NCBI GenBank assembly: GCA_023426545.1
Contig: JAFAAN010000152.1
Location: 39,753 to 103,752 of the forward strand
Source: Pseudomonadota bacterium
GTDB taxonomy: Bacteria; Myxococcota; Myxococcia; Myxococcales; Myxococcaceae
Length of the DNA: 64,000 bases
Reading direction: 5' to 3'
Positions 57,485-64,000 of this stretch are shown here, one piece after another (within the stretch, counting starts at the first letter, position 1; each line of letters begins with the position of its first letter). The position numbers and the translations under genes were made by a program. The notes under the pieces are model-generated. The model ran no database searches. It had not been told where the DNA came from and worked only from the letters and a program-made list of their open reading frames with translations.

Positions 57485-58546
57485 ATGCGTGTCCGCCGAC
57501 TTGTCGCTGCGCTGTCCCTGGTCTCCGCCCTCCCGCTCTCGGCCTGCCTCAAGACGCCGCCGCCGCACGAGCGGGCGCTCATCAACAACGAGCTGTGCGC
57601 ACAGGAGATGGCCAAGGGAGACCTGACGCGCGCGGAGACGTTCTGCAACCTCGGCCTGGAGTTCTCCCCCCAGTACGCGGACCTCTGGGCCAACAAGGGC
57701 CTCATCGCCATCTACTCGGGCCGCAAGGACGACGCGAAGAAGCACTTGATCAAGGCCCTGCGCTACAACCAGGAGCACCTCCAGGCGTACCAGAACCTCG
57801 GCTCCATCTACCTGGATGAAGGCGCCTACGGAAAGGCGCATGACAACTTCCGGCGGGCCCTGAAGGTCAACCCGGACAACCTGGAGTCGCGCTACAACCT
57901 GGCCCTCTCCCTCATGAAGATGGGGAAGCTGGGGGAGTCCAAGAAGGAGCTGCGCACCCTCATCGCCGTCAACCCCAACATCGCCGATGCCCACCACACC
58001 CTGGGTGTCATCGCCTACGCGGAGGGGGAATATGACGAGGCCGGCGAGCACCTCAGCCGGGCCACCCAGCTGGTCCAGGACTCGCCCCAGATGTGGCACG
58101 ACCTGGGCACCGCGCTGCTGGAGCTGGGCCGCTTCCCGGAGGCGCGCGAGTCCTTCGGCAACTGCGCCCAGCTCGACCCGAGCAACAGCAGCTGCATCAA
58201 CAACCTGGCCCTGGCCCAGCGCAAGACGGCCCTCACGGACGCGGCCTTCAAGGAGATCAAGGACACGCAGCAGGCGGAGAACTCCGCGCCCGCCCTCTAC
58301 ATGCTCGCCCGCCAGTACCGGGAGAAGGGGCTGCTCGCGGAGGAGGAGTCCACCTACCGCAAGTGCGTGAAGCTCGACGCGAAGTACGCGGCCTGCCACT
58401 ACGGCCTCTTCCAGCTCTTCTCCGAGGCCCACAAGCGCGAGCACGCGCAGATCGCCTGCAAGAACTTCTTGAAGTACGGGTCGTCCGAGGAATTCCCCAC
58501 AGAGTACCAGACGTGTGAGAGATTCCTGAGCGACGCGACGTTCTGA
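57485..58546 (+). CDS. TPR-repeat lipoprotein
   Basis: 353 aa. Signal peptide MRVRRLVAALSLVSALPLSAC (lipobox LSAC, Cys21). Eight or so tetratricopeptide repeats fill residues 30-340 (ADLWANKGLIAIYSGRKDDA, LQAYQNLGSIYLDEGAYGKA, ESRYNLALSLMKMGKLGESK, PQMWHDLGTALLELGRFPEA). Outer-membrane TPR lipoproteins often serve as assembly factors for secretins or pili; the protein resembles Tgl-like factors in general plan only and I do not claim orthology. The FHA gene begins 31 bp downstream and next to it lies a type III secretion gene. Confidence 0.87.
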   Translation: MRVRRLVAALSLVSALPLSACLKTPPPHERALINNELCAQEMAKGDLTRAETFCNLGLEFSPQYADLWANKGLIAIYSGRKDDAKKHLIKALRYNQEHLQAYQNLGSIYLDEGAYGKAHDNFRRALKVNPDNLESRYNLALSLMKMGKLGESKKELRTLIAVNPNIADAHHTLGVIAYAEGEYDEAGEHLSRATQLVQDSPQMWHDLGTALLELGRFPEARESFGNCAQLDPSNSSCINNLALAQRKTALTDAAFKEIKDTQQAENSAPALYMLARQYREKGLLAEEESTYRKCVKLDAKYAACHYGLFQLFSEAHKREHAQIACKNFLKYGSSEEFPTEYQTCERFLSDATF

Positions 58547-58577
58547 AGTCCCGACTCCCCGATTCCTTCTCTCCTCA

Positions 58578-59645
58578 ATGAGCGTTCGTCTCACCGTCAC
58601 GGAGCGCAGCGAGGCCGGCGCCCGCCAGAGCAACGAGCACGTCCTCGACGACGCGGTCATCACCCTGGGGCGTGACAAGTCCTGCCAGGTGGTCCTCGCG
58701 CAGCAAGCGGTGTCGCGCAACCATGCGCGCATCAGCCAGGAGGGGACGCTCTTCTTCATCGAGGACCTGGGCAGCTCCTACGGCACGCAGATCAACGGCA
58801 AGCCGGTGCCCAAGGGCGAGAAGCGCCTGCTGCGCAACGGCGACGTCATCGCCATCGCCACGTACGACGTGCGCTTCGAGCGGGTGATGGACCTCAACGC
58901 CGACGCCGGCGGCGAGAAGACGTCCTTCATCGCCCGCGGCATGGTGAAGGACGCGATGCGCGGACTGGCCGGCGGCGAGGAGCGCTACCTGCGCTTCATG
59001 AACGGCCCCCGCGAGGGCGAGCGCATCGAGCTGGGAGACGCGAAGGAGGTCATCCTCGGGCGCGACGAGAAGGACGCGGACATCATCCTCAAGGATGACC
59101 TCGTCTCGCGGAAGCACGCCAAGGTGCGCCGCGACTGGTCCGGTACCCACGTGGAGGACCTGGGCAGCCGCAACGGCATCAAGGTGAACAAGAAGCGGGT
59201 CAACCGCCGGCAGCTCAAGGACGGTGACGAGCTGGAGGTGGGTGCCACCCGCTTCGTGTACGTGGACCCCACCGAGCCCGCCGAGGAGCCCGTCCAGATT
59301 GCGGCCGAGCTGAAGGCCCCGCCACCGCCCTCCCCCCGGCGCCCCCGCCCCGAGCCCAAGCCCGAGGAGCCACCGCCCGAGGAATCCGCTGAGCCGGCCG
59401 AGGAGCCCGCCCCGCCGCCAGAGGAGCCGCCCGCCGAGGAGCCCGAGCCCCCGCCCGAGGAGGAGCCCATCGCCGAGGAGCCCCCTCCCCCCCTATCTGC
59501 CGAGTACCCGGTGCCGGACGAGCCCGCCCCGATGGGGGCGATGTCGGCGCTCAAGGACAAGAGCAAGCTCGTGCCCCTCGTCGTCATGTCCCTGGTGGGC
59601 CTGGTCTTCCTGGTGCTGATGATTGCCGTGCTCGTGGGCGCCTAG
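58578..59645 (+). CDS. Tail-anchored protein with two FHA domains
   Basis: 355 aa. FHA 1 (about 20-105: ITLGRDKSCQVVLAQQAVSR, NHARI, GSSYGTQINGKPV) and FHA 2 (about 140-225: VILGRDEKDADIILKDDLVS, RKHAKV, GSRNGIKVNKKRV) both keep the GR..S/D..SRxHA..N-G core, so both should bind phosphothreonine. A linker of about 90 residues is built of Pro/Glu repeats (EEPPPEES, EEPAPPPEEP). A single C-terminal membrane helix ends the protein (LVPLVVMSLVGLVFLVLMIA). Orientation: FHA domains in the cytoplasm, tail in the inner membrane. It would connect Ser/Thr kinase signalling to the membrane, perhaps to the adjacent secretion locus. Confidence 0.88.
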   Translation: MSVRLTVTERSEAGARQSNEHVLDDAVITLGRDKSCQVVLAQQAVSRNHARISQEGTLFFIEDLGSSYGTQINGKPVPKGEKRLLRNGDVIAIATYDVRFERVMDLNADAGGEKTSFIARGMVKDAMRGLAGGEERYLRFMNGPREGERIELGDAKEVILGRDEKDADIILKDDLVSRKHAKVRRDWSGTHVEDLGSRNGIKVNKKRVNRRQLKDGDELEVGATRFVYVDPTEPAEEPVQIAAELKAPPPPSPRRPRPEPKPEEPPPEESAEPAEEPAPPPEEPPAEEPEPPPEEEPIAEEPPPPLSAEYPVPDEPAPMGAMSALKDKSKLVPLVVMSLVGLVFLVLMIAVLVGA

Positions 59646-59775
59646 TCTCCGGGGAGCGCGGGCACCAGCTCGGCCGCGCCTCCCATAGGACGTGCCCACC
59701 AAGACGGCCGCATGCGCATGGCGGCCCCCTCGGCGCGAGCAGCCTCACGCGAAGCGACGGTGCGCCTGGAACAAG

Positions 59776-59799
59776 CGCGGGTGCCCGGAGGCACCCGCG
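59776..59799. terminator. Terminator hairpin A between the FHA gene and sctV
   Basis: CGCGGGTGCC (59776-59785) and GGCACCCGCG (59790-59799) form a perfect 10-bp stem with loop CGGA, in the 210-bp space between converging genes. Confidence 0.6.
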
Positions 59800-59811
59800 T
59801 GACACCTCGGC

Positions 59812-59840
59812 GGCCCGCGCACTCACACCACGCGCGGGCC
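59812..59840. terminator. Terminator hairpin B between the FHA gene and sctV
   Basis: GGCCCGCGC (59812-59820) and GCGCGGGCC (59832-59840) form a perfect 9-bp stem with an 11-base loop, 16 bases before the sctV stop position. With hairpin A it makes a double terminator. Confidence 0.55.
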
Positions 59841-59855
59841 TGAGCTGCGCCTCGC

Positions 59856-61979
59856 CTACCGGGTGGAGATGCGCGCCACCGGCTGGATGTTCAGCTCGGG
59901 CGACAGCTCCTGGTAGCTGAGCACGGAGAACGAGGGGTTGAACTCGTACTCCAGCAGCTTGCGGACGTAGCGCCGGATGTCCATGGCCGTGAGGATGACG
60001 GGCCGCTGGGCGCTGGGCGGCAGGTGACCGCACTCCGAGCGCACCGCCTGGACGATTTCCTGCGCCAGCTCCGGCTCCAGCGCCAGGTGCGCGCCCGCCG
60101 AGGTCCGCTTCACCGAGCCGCGGATGGCGTCCTCGATGTTCGGGTCCAGCAGGTACACCACCAGGGTGCCGGTGCCGCGCGCGTACTTGTGGGAGATGTA
60201 GCGGCGCTGGGACGCACGCACGTGCTCGGTGAGCATGACGTTGTCCGCCTCCACCTGCCCGTACTCGGCCAGGGCCTGGAGGATGCCGCGCAGGTCGCGG
60301 ATGGAGATCTCCTCCTCCACGAGGCGCTGGAGGATGTCCGTCAGCTTCAGCACGTTGACGACCTTGGGGACGACCTCCTTCACGATGGCGGGGAAGGCCT
60401 TCTCCAGCTGCTCCAGCATCGTCTGCGTCTCCTGCACGCCCACGAACTCGCGGGCATTGCGCCGCAGCACGGCGGCCAGGTGCAGGATGATGTAGCCGGG
60501 CACGTCCCAGGTGGTGAGGCCGGCGGCCTCCAGCGTCTCGCGGTGCTGCTCGGGCACCCACGCCGCGGGCTGCCGGGTGGCCGGGTTCACCGCCTCGAAG
60601 CCCTGGATGTTCATCAACCTCAGGCGGTCCACCGTGTCGTTCACCAGGATGTGGCCCAGGGTGGCCTGCCCGGTGACGACGGGGACCTCGTTGATCTGAA
60701 TCTGGTACGCGCCCGGCGGCAGCGAGCCGTTGCCACGCGCACGCACGCCCGGGAAGCGGACGCCCAGCTCCACGAAGAGACCGTCGCGCATGAACGGGAT
60801 GAGCTCGAAGAGGAACTTCCCGTTGTCCTGGCGCGAGTCCACGTAGGGCACCAGCGCGTCGGACACCTCCAGGACGATGGGCGTGACGACAGGGATGAAC
60901 AGCTCGGAGTCCGGGTTGAGCGCCTCCTTGGGCGCGGGCTCCGAGGCCATGGGCGTGCCCAGGTCCGTCTCCATCGCCGGGCCGGCCTCCTCCGCCTCCA
61001 CCACCTGCTTCTGCCGCTTCAGCATCGTCCAGGCGCCCGCGCCCGCGCCGATGCCCAGCAGGAAGAACGGAATCTTGGGCAGGCCGGGCACCAGGCCCAG
61101 GACGATGAGCATGCCCGAGGCGATGGCGATGGCCTTCGGATAGGCCGTCAGCTGGGAGCCCATGTCCATGCCCAGGTGATTGCCCTCTTCCTCGCCGCCG
61201 ACGCGCGTCACGATGATACCGGCGCAGGTGGACACGAGGATGGCGGGAATCATGCCGACCAGGCCGTCACCGATGGTGAGCAGCGTGTACTTCTGCGCCG
61301 CGTCGCCGGCCGTCATGCCCTTCTGCGTCACGCCGATGATGAGGCCACCGACGATGTTGACGACGGTGATGATGATGCTCGCGATGGCGTCGCCCTTCAC
61401 GAACTTCATGGCACCGTCCATGGCGCCGAACAGCTGGCTCTCGCGCTCCAGGTCGCGGCGCTTCTTCTTGCCCTGGTCCTGGTCGATGGAGCCGGCCCGG
61501 AGGTCGGCGTCGATGGACATCTGCTTTCCGGGCATCGCGTCCAGGGTGAAGCGGGCGGCCACTTCGGCGACGCGCTCCGAACCCTTGGAAATCACGATGA
61601 AGTTCACGATGACCAGGATGATGAAGAGGATGGCGCCGACGACGAAGTTGCCCTGCACCACGAAGTTTCCGAACGCCACCACCACCTCCCCCGGGTCACC
61701 CGTGAGGAGGATGAGCCGCGTGGTGGAGATGGTCAGCGCCAGCCGGAACATCGTGGTGATGAGCAGCAGCGTCGGGAACACCGACAGGTGGAGCGCCGCC
61801 GGGACATAGAGCGACACGAGGAGCAGGACCACCGAGATGCTGATGTTCAGCGTCAGCAGCACGTCCAGCAGCAGCGTGGGCAGCGGGACGATCATCATCC
61901 CGACGATGGCCACGACCACCACGGCGAGGACGATGTCGGAGTACTTGGAGAGGAAGGTGTTCGAATTGGTGGCAGCCAT
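59856..61979 (-). CDS. sctV: Type III secretion export-gate protein SctV (FlhA family)
   Basis: 707 aa, the normal length. About eight membrane helices in residues 15-335 (DIVLAVVVVAIVGMMIVPLP, LLTLNISISVVLLLVSLYVP). The FHIPEP-type signature is clear: TTMFRLALTISTTRLIL, RFTLDAMPGKQMSIDADLRA, RRDLERESQLFGAMDGAMKF, GDAIASIII. The cytoplasmic ring domain (about 370-700) has PGAYQIQINEVPVVTG and a C-terminal part with RRYVRKLLEYEF. It forms the nonameric export gate. No flagellar genes are near, and myxobacteria lack flagella, so a non-flagellar type III system fits. TAGGAT (minus, 61997-61992) lies 12 bases before the start, with CTGACA 19 bases further up. Confidence 0.92.
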   Translation of the reverse strand: MAATNSNTFLSKYSDIVLAVVVVAIVGMMIVPLPTLLLDVLLTLNISISVVLLLVSLYVPAALHLSVFPTLLLITTMFRLALTISTTRLILLTGDPGEVVVAFGNFVVQGNFVVGAILFIILVIVNFIVISKGSERVAEVAARFTLDAMPGKQMSIDADLRAGSIDQDQGKKKRRDLERESQLFGAMDGAMKFVKGDAIASIIITVVNIVGGLIIGVTQKGMTAGDAAQKYTLLTIGDGLVGMIPAILVSTCAGIIVTRVGGEEEGNHLGMDMGSQLTAYPKAIAIASGMLIVLGLVPGLPKIPFFLLGIGAGAGAWTMLKRQKQVVEAEEAGPAMETDLGTPMASEPAPKEALNPDSELFIPVVTPIVLEVSDALVPYVDSRQDNGKFLFELIPFMRDGLFVELGVRFPGVRARGNGSLPPGAYQIQINEVPVVTGQATLGHILVNDTVDRLRLMNIQGFEAVNPATRQPAAWVPEQHRETLEAAGLTTWDVPGYIILHLAAVLRRNAREFVGVQETQTMLEQLEKAFPAIVKEVVPKVVNVLKLTDILQRLVEEEISIRDLRGILQALAEYGQVEADNVMLTEHVRASQRRYISHKYARGTGTLVVYLLDPNIEDAIRGSVKRTSAGAHLALEPELAQEIVQAVRSECGHLPPSAQRPVILTAMDIRRYVRKLLEYEFNPSFSVLSYQELSPELNIQPVARISTR

Positions 61980-62191
61980 CAGCAGCCAGGCATCCTAGGC
62001 CAACCCGGGGCCTTTCTGTCAGGGGGGGCGTCACGAAGCGCGCCCCGCCCCGGCCCGTCCTGGGCAGACGGGCATTCAACCCACGTGGACTTTCGTTCTT
62101 GCGCCGCGCCCCGTCACGCGGGTTCATCCCCCTGTCGTGCTTGCCATCCTGGAGGGCCGGGGCAGGCCACGTGACACCATGGGAGAACACG

Positions 62192-62986
62192 ATGCGACTG
62201 AAGAATGCCTTGGGCAGGGGTCTTCCGCTGCTGCTGCTGGGGGCGTCCCTGGCCTGTTCGGCCTGCTCGGACGGTGACTCCAAGGGCCCCGGTCCCGGCC
62301 CTGGCGGCAACAGTGAGCAGAACGTCGTCAAGGGCAAGGCCACGGACACCACGGGCAAGCCCCTGGCGGGGGTGGAGGTGGTGGCCGACAACCAGGTCCT
62401 CCACAACTCCAACGTCGTGGGCATCACGGGCGCGGACGGCACCTACCGGCTGGAGCTGGGCAAGGCGGCGGTCACCTGGAACACCAGCGCGAAGCTCCGG
62501 CGCGACTTCAACGGCCGCAGCTACACGTTCGACCTGCACCCCAGCAACCCCGACTCCTTCGCGAGCAACGAGGGCGCCATCCGGGACTTCTCCTGGAAGC
62601 TCACCGGCGCGAGGCCCGAAGGCGGCCATTACGGCAGCGGCATCTATTTCAACCTGACCGACTACGTGGATCCGGCCGACCCGGATCAAGCCCTGCAACG
62701 CGAGCACGTGGAGCTGACCCTCACGCCGGCGGGGGCACTGGTGGATGGCAGCACCGGCTCCCCGGTGACGGGCCGGGGCACCAGCACGCCGGACGGCTTC
62801 GGCTTCGCGGACCTCCCCATCGCGCGCTACACGGTGACGGGCCGCTACGCTCCACCGGGGCAGGCCGTTCGCCCACTGCTGGTGCGCTTGCAGGACCAGG
62901 GCACCTACGCCGAGTCCGTGACGGCCGACTTCGAGCCCGTCATGGAGGGGGTGTACCGCGTGGACCTGGAGCTGAAGTTCCCCTGA
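62192..62986 (+). CDS. Lipoprotein with carboxypeptidase-regulatory-like domain
   Basis: 264 aa from ATG 62192, GGGAG six bases before it. Signal peptide MRLKNALGRGLPLLLLGASL, lipobox region ACSAC, then a Gly/Pro linker. The domain about 45-130 has the CarboxypepD_reg-like beta-sandwich pattern (VVKGKATDTTGKPLAGVEVV, ITGADGTYRLEL). A second beta-rich region (about 165-264) is similar (ADLPIARYTVTGRYAPPG). No catalytic residues; likely a structural or binding lipoprotein. Divergent from sctV. Confidence 0.83.
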   Translation: MRLKNALGRGLPLLLLGASLACSACSDGDSKGPGPGPGGNSEQNVVKGKATDTTGKPLAGVEVVADNQVLHNSNVVGITGADGTYRLELGKAAVTWNTSAKLRRDFNGRSYTFDLHPSNPDSFASNEGAIRDFSWKLTGARPEGGHYGSGIYFNLTDYVDPADPDQALQREHVELTLTPAGALVDGSTGSPVTGRGTSTPDGFGFADLPIARYTVTGRYAPPGQAVRPLLVRLQDQGTYAESVTADFEPVMEGVYRVDLELKFP

Positions 62987-62993
62987 GCCCCGA

Positions 62994-63035
62994 GGCCCGC
63001 GACCGCGGGCCGGGACCTTCGGGCGCCCGGCCCGC
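62994..63035. terminator. Overlapping terminator hairpins between convergent genes
   Basis: GCGGGCCGGG (63005-63014) and CCCGGCCCGC (63026-63035) form a perfect 10-bp stem with an 11-base loop. An alternative 7-bp stem GGCCCGC/GCGGGCC (62994-63000, 63005-63011) shares one arm. They lie in the 51 bp between the two converging stops. Confidence 0.6.
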
Positions 63036-63037
63036 GC

Positions 63038-63508
63038 TCAGGGGGGGCCGTCGCCACCGGATTCGGAGGACGGCGACTCCTCGGCGCTCTCCAGCGCCGC
63101 CGCGGCCAGCATCCGGGCGCGCGCGCTGAGCGGGTCCTGGCCCTCGGGGTCCAGCCCCACCGCGTGATTGAAGTCCCGGGCGGCCTCGTGGACCTTGCCC
63201 AGCCGCAGATTGACCTCTCCGCGGTTGACGAAGGGCGTCAGGTCGGTGGGGTCCAGCTCGATGGCTCGGTTGAAGTAGGACTCGGCCAGGTCCAGGTCTT
63301 CCAGCGCCAGGTGGCAGGCGCCCAGCGCCGTCTGGAAGTAGGCCTCGGTGGGGTCCATGGCCGCCAGTGACTGGAACAAGGTCAGCGACTCGCGGAAGCG
63401 GCCGTCCTGGAAGAGGTTGAAGCCTTCCGTGGCCCGCTCGAGCATCTCCGGGCCCGACAGGGGCTTCACGTCGTCGTTGGTCACCGAGGCCTTGGATTCA
63501 GTCGTCAT
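63038..63508 (-). CDS. TPR protein, type III secretion chaperone-like (SycD/LcrH)
   Basis: 156 aa from ATG at 63508, with GAGGGA upstream; an in-frame extension to 63562 adds only a Pro/Arg-rich stretch. Three TPRs in residues 28-135 (GFNLFQDGRFRESLTLFQSL, FQTALGACHLALEDLDLAES, PFVNRGEVNLRLGKVHEAAR). The LxALGACxLxLxxxxxA pattern in the second repeat, the size and three-repeat layout match class II translocator chaperones such as LcrH/SycD. Next to sctV and a needle-like gene this is a reasonable, not proven, assignment. A disordered acidic tail ends the protein. Confidence 0.75.
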   Translation of the reverse strand: MTTESKASVTNDDVKPLSGPEMLERATEGFNLFQDGRFRESLTLFQSLAAMDPTEAYFQTALGACHLALEDLDLAESYFNRAIELDPTDLTPFVNRGEVNLRLGKVHEAARDFNHAVGLDPEGQDPLSARARMLAAAALESAEESPSSESGGDGPP

Positions 63509-63635
63509 CTGCACACATCCCTCACGAGGGCGGGAGGACGGCCCCGGCGGCCGGTAGGGCAAGCGGCACCGGGCGCCGGGAGCTTAGACTGTTATCGGCT
63601 TTTCCACCAAAACGGTGCGCCCCTTCGGAAGCGTT

Positions 63636-63692
63636 CTTCCGGCCCCCGGCGGGAAAATGGATCAGAAAATGGGGAGGAAACTTCCGGCCCCC
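63636..63692. repeat. Repeated elements upstream of the needle-like gene
   Basis: CTTCCGGCCCCC occurs at 63636-63647 and 63681-63692. Between them GAAAATGG is repeated with a 12-base period (63653-63660 and 63665-63672), continuing as GAAA at 63677. The stretch is much richer in A and T than its surroundings and ends near a -10-like CATAAT (63699-63704). Probably the control region of the divergent genes at 63508 and 63763. Confidence 0.45.
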
Positions 63693-63762
63693 ATTTCCCC
63701 ATAATCCTTTTGTAAGCAGCGCCGACGCAAACCACCCGCTTCCAAAACTTCTGGAGAAGACC

Positions 63763-63990
63763 ATGTCCGACGCCATCTCTTCCGCCGCCTCCTTCACCAA
63801 GGCTCTCGGTCACAGCCAGGGCCTCAGCGCCCTCGAGCAGAAGTCCCTCGCCGGCCTGAAGGGTGTGGACCGTGACCGCGCCGAGGCCCAGCTGATGCTC
63901 CAGAAGCAGCAGGAGACGGTCGCCTTCGTCACGAACATGCTCAAGAAGATCAACGAGATCGCGATGCAGCAGATCAACAACATCAAGTAA
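63763..63990 (+). CDS. 75-aa helical protein, type III needle/inner-rod candidate
   Basis: ATG 63763 is preceded by GGAGA. The sequence is all-helix: a Ser/Ala-rich start (SDAISSAASFTKAL), a helix with SALEQKSLAGLK, a turn at GVDRDR, then a longer amphipathic helix (AEAQLMLQKQQETVAFVTNM) ending LKKINEIAMQQINNIK. Size and helix-turn-helix layout match type III needle (SctF) or inner-rod (SctI) subunits, but the P-x-x-P turn of SctF is missing. It has no signal peptide, as expected for type III substrates. The call rests mostly on context; the window ends ten bases later. Confidence 0.6.
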   Translation: MSDAISSAASFTKALGHSQGLSALEQKSLAGLKGVDRDRAEAQLMLQKQQETVAFVTNMLKKINEIAMQQINNIK

Positions 63991-64000
63991 TTGATGTTGC

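Noticed and set aside
62086..62102. TGGAC...TTGC before the lipoprotein at 62192
   Set aside because: GG and GC are 12 bases apart instead of 10, which sigma-54 does not tolerate.

Overview
The window is about 70% GC, densely coded, and reads as the chromosome of a myxobacterium (Myxococcota, Myxococcus-like). The evidence is two sigma-54 enhancer-binding regulators, several FHA proteins, a GspN-type type II secretion operon, many lipoproteins and TPR proteins, and a Rho with a long disordered N-terminus. I see no rRNA, tRNA, CRISPR array, insertion sequence or phage gene. Species-level assignment is inference.

Left part (1-20.0 kb): the 3' end of a TldD/PmbA-family gene, a ParB-fold protein with a basic tail, and an NtrC-type response regulator. 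These precede a complete type II secretion operon (gspC-D-E-F, a 51-codon membrane ORF, gspG, an unprocessed GspG-like protein, gspH-I-J-K-L-M-N) with mostly overlapping or near-touching genes. A sigma-54 promoter matching consensus (TGGCAC-N5-TTGCT) sits 32 bp before gspC, with a palindrome about 80 bp upstream of the predicted start site. A second enhancer-binding regulator, with two FHA domains, follows the operon. The two regulators bracketing a sigma-54-driven operon are its obvious candidate controllers.

Middle part (20-46.3 kb): an ECF sigma factor; a minus-strand pair of an S46 dipeptidyl-peptidase and a Cys4 protein; an M50-type membrane peptidase; a VOC lipoprotein; an unusual 427-aa protein built of about seven amphipathic helical repeats; an MBL hydrolase; topoisomerase IV (parC-parE); two PEGA-domain proteins; a beta-barrel/SppA fusion; and Rho. 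Next come a zinc-finger membrane protein and a translationally coupled DUF4129-DUF4350-MoxR-DUF58 operon.

Right part (46.4-64 kb): a divergent inorganic pyrophosphatase with a SpoIIM-family membrane protein, a peptidase-MA/TPR lipoprotein, a 5'-nucleotidase-family lipoprotein that has lost most of its metal ligands, an unknown coiled-coil membrane protein, and an ATP/ADP-translocase-like protein fused to HEAT repeats and a cyclic-nucleotide domain. Then follow an RDD membrane protein, a small outer-membrane barrel, a TPR lipoprotein and an FHA tail-anchored protein. The window ends in what looks like the edge of a type III secretion locus (SctV, an SycD/LcrH-like TPR chaperone and a 75-aa helical needle-like protein).

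The most notable features are the helical-repeat protein at 25901-27184, the sigma-54 control region of the gsp operon, the transporter-HEAT-cNMP fusion, the barrel-SppA fusion, the Arg10/Gln-rich Rho, and a recurring arrangement in which a -10-like TAnnnT lies 6-12 nt before a start codon that has no Shine-Dalgarno sequence.
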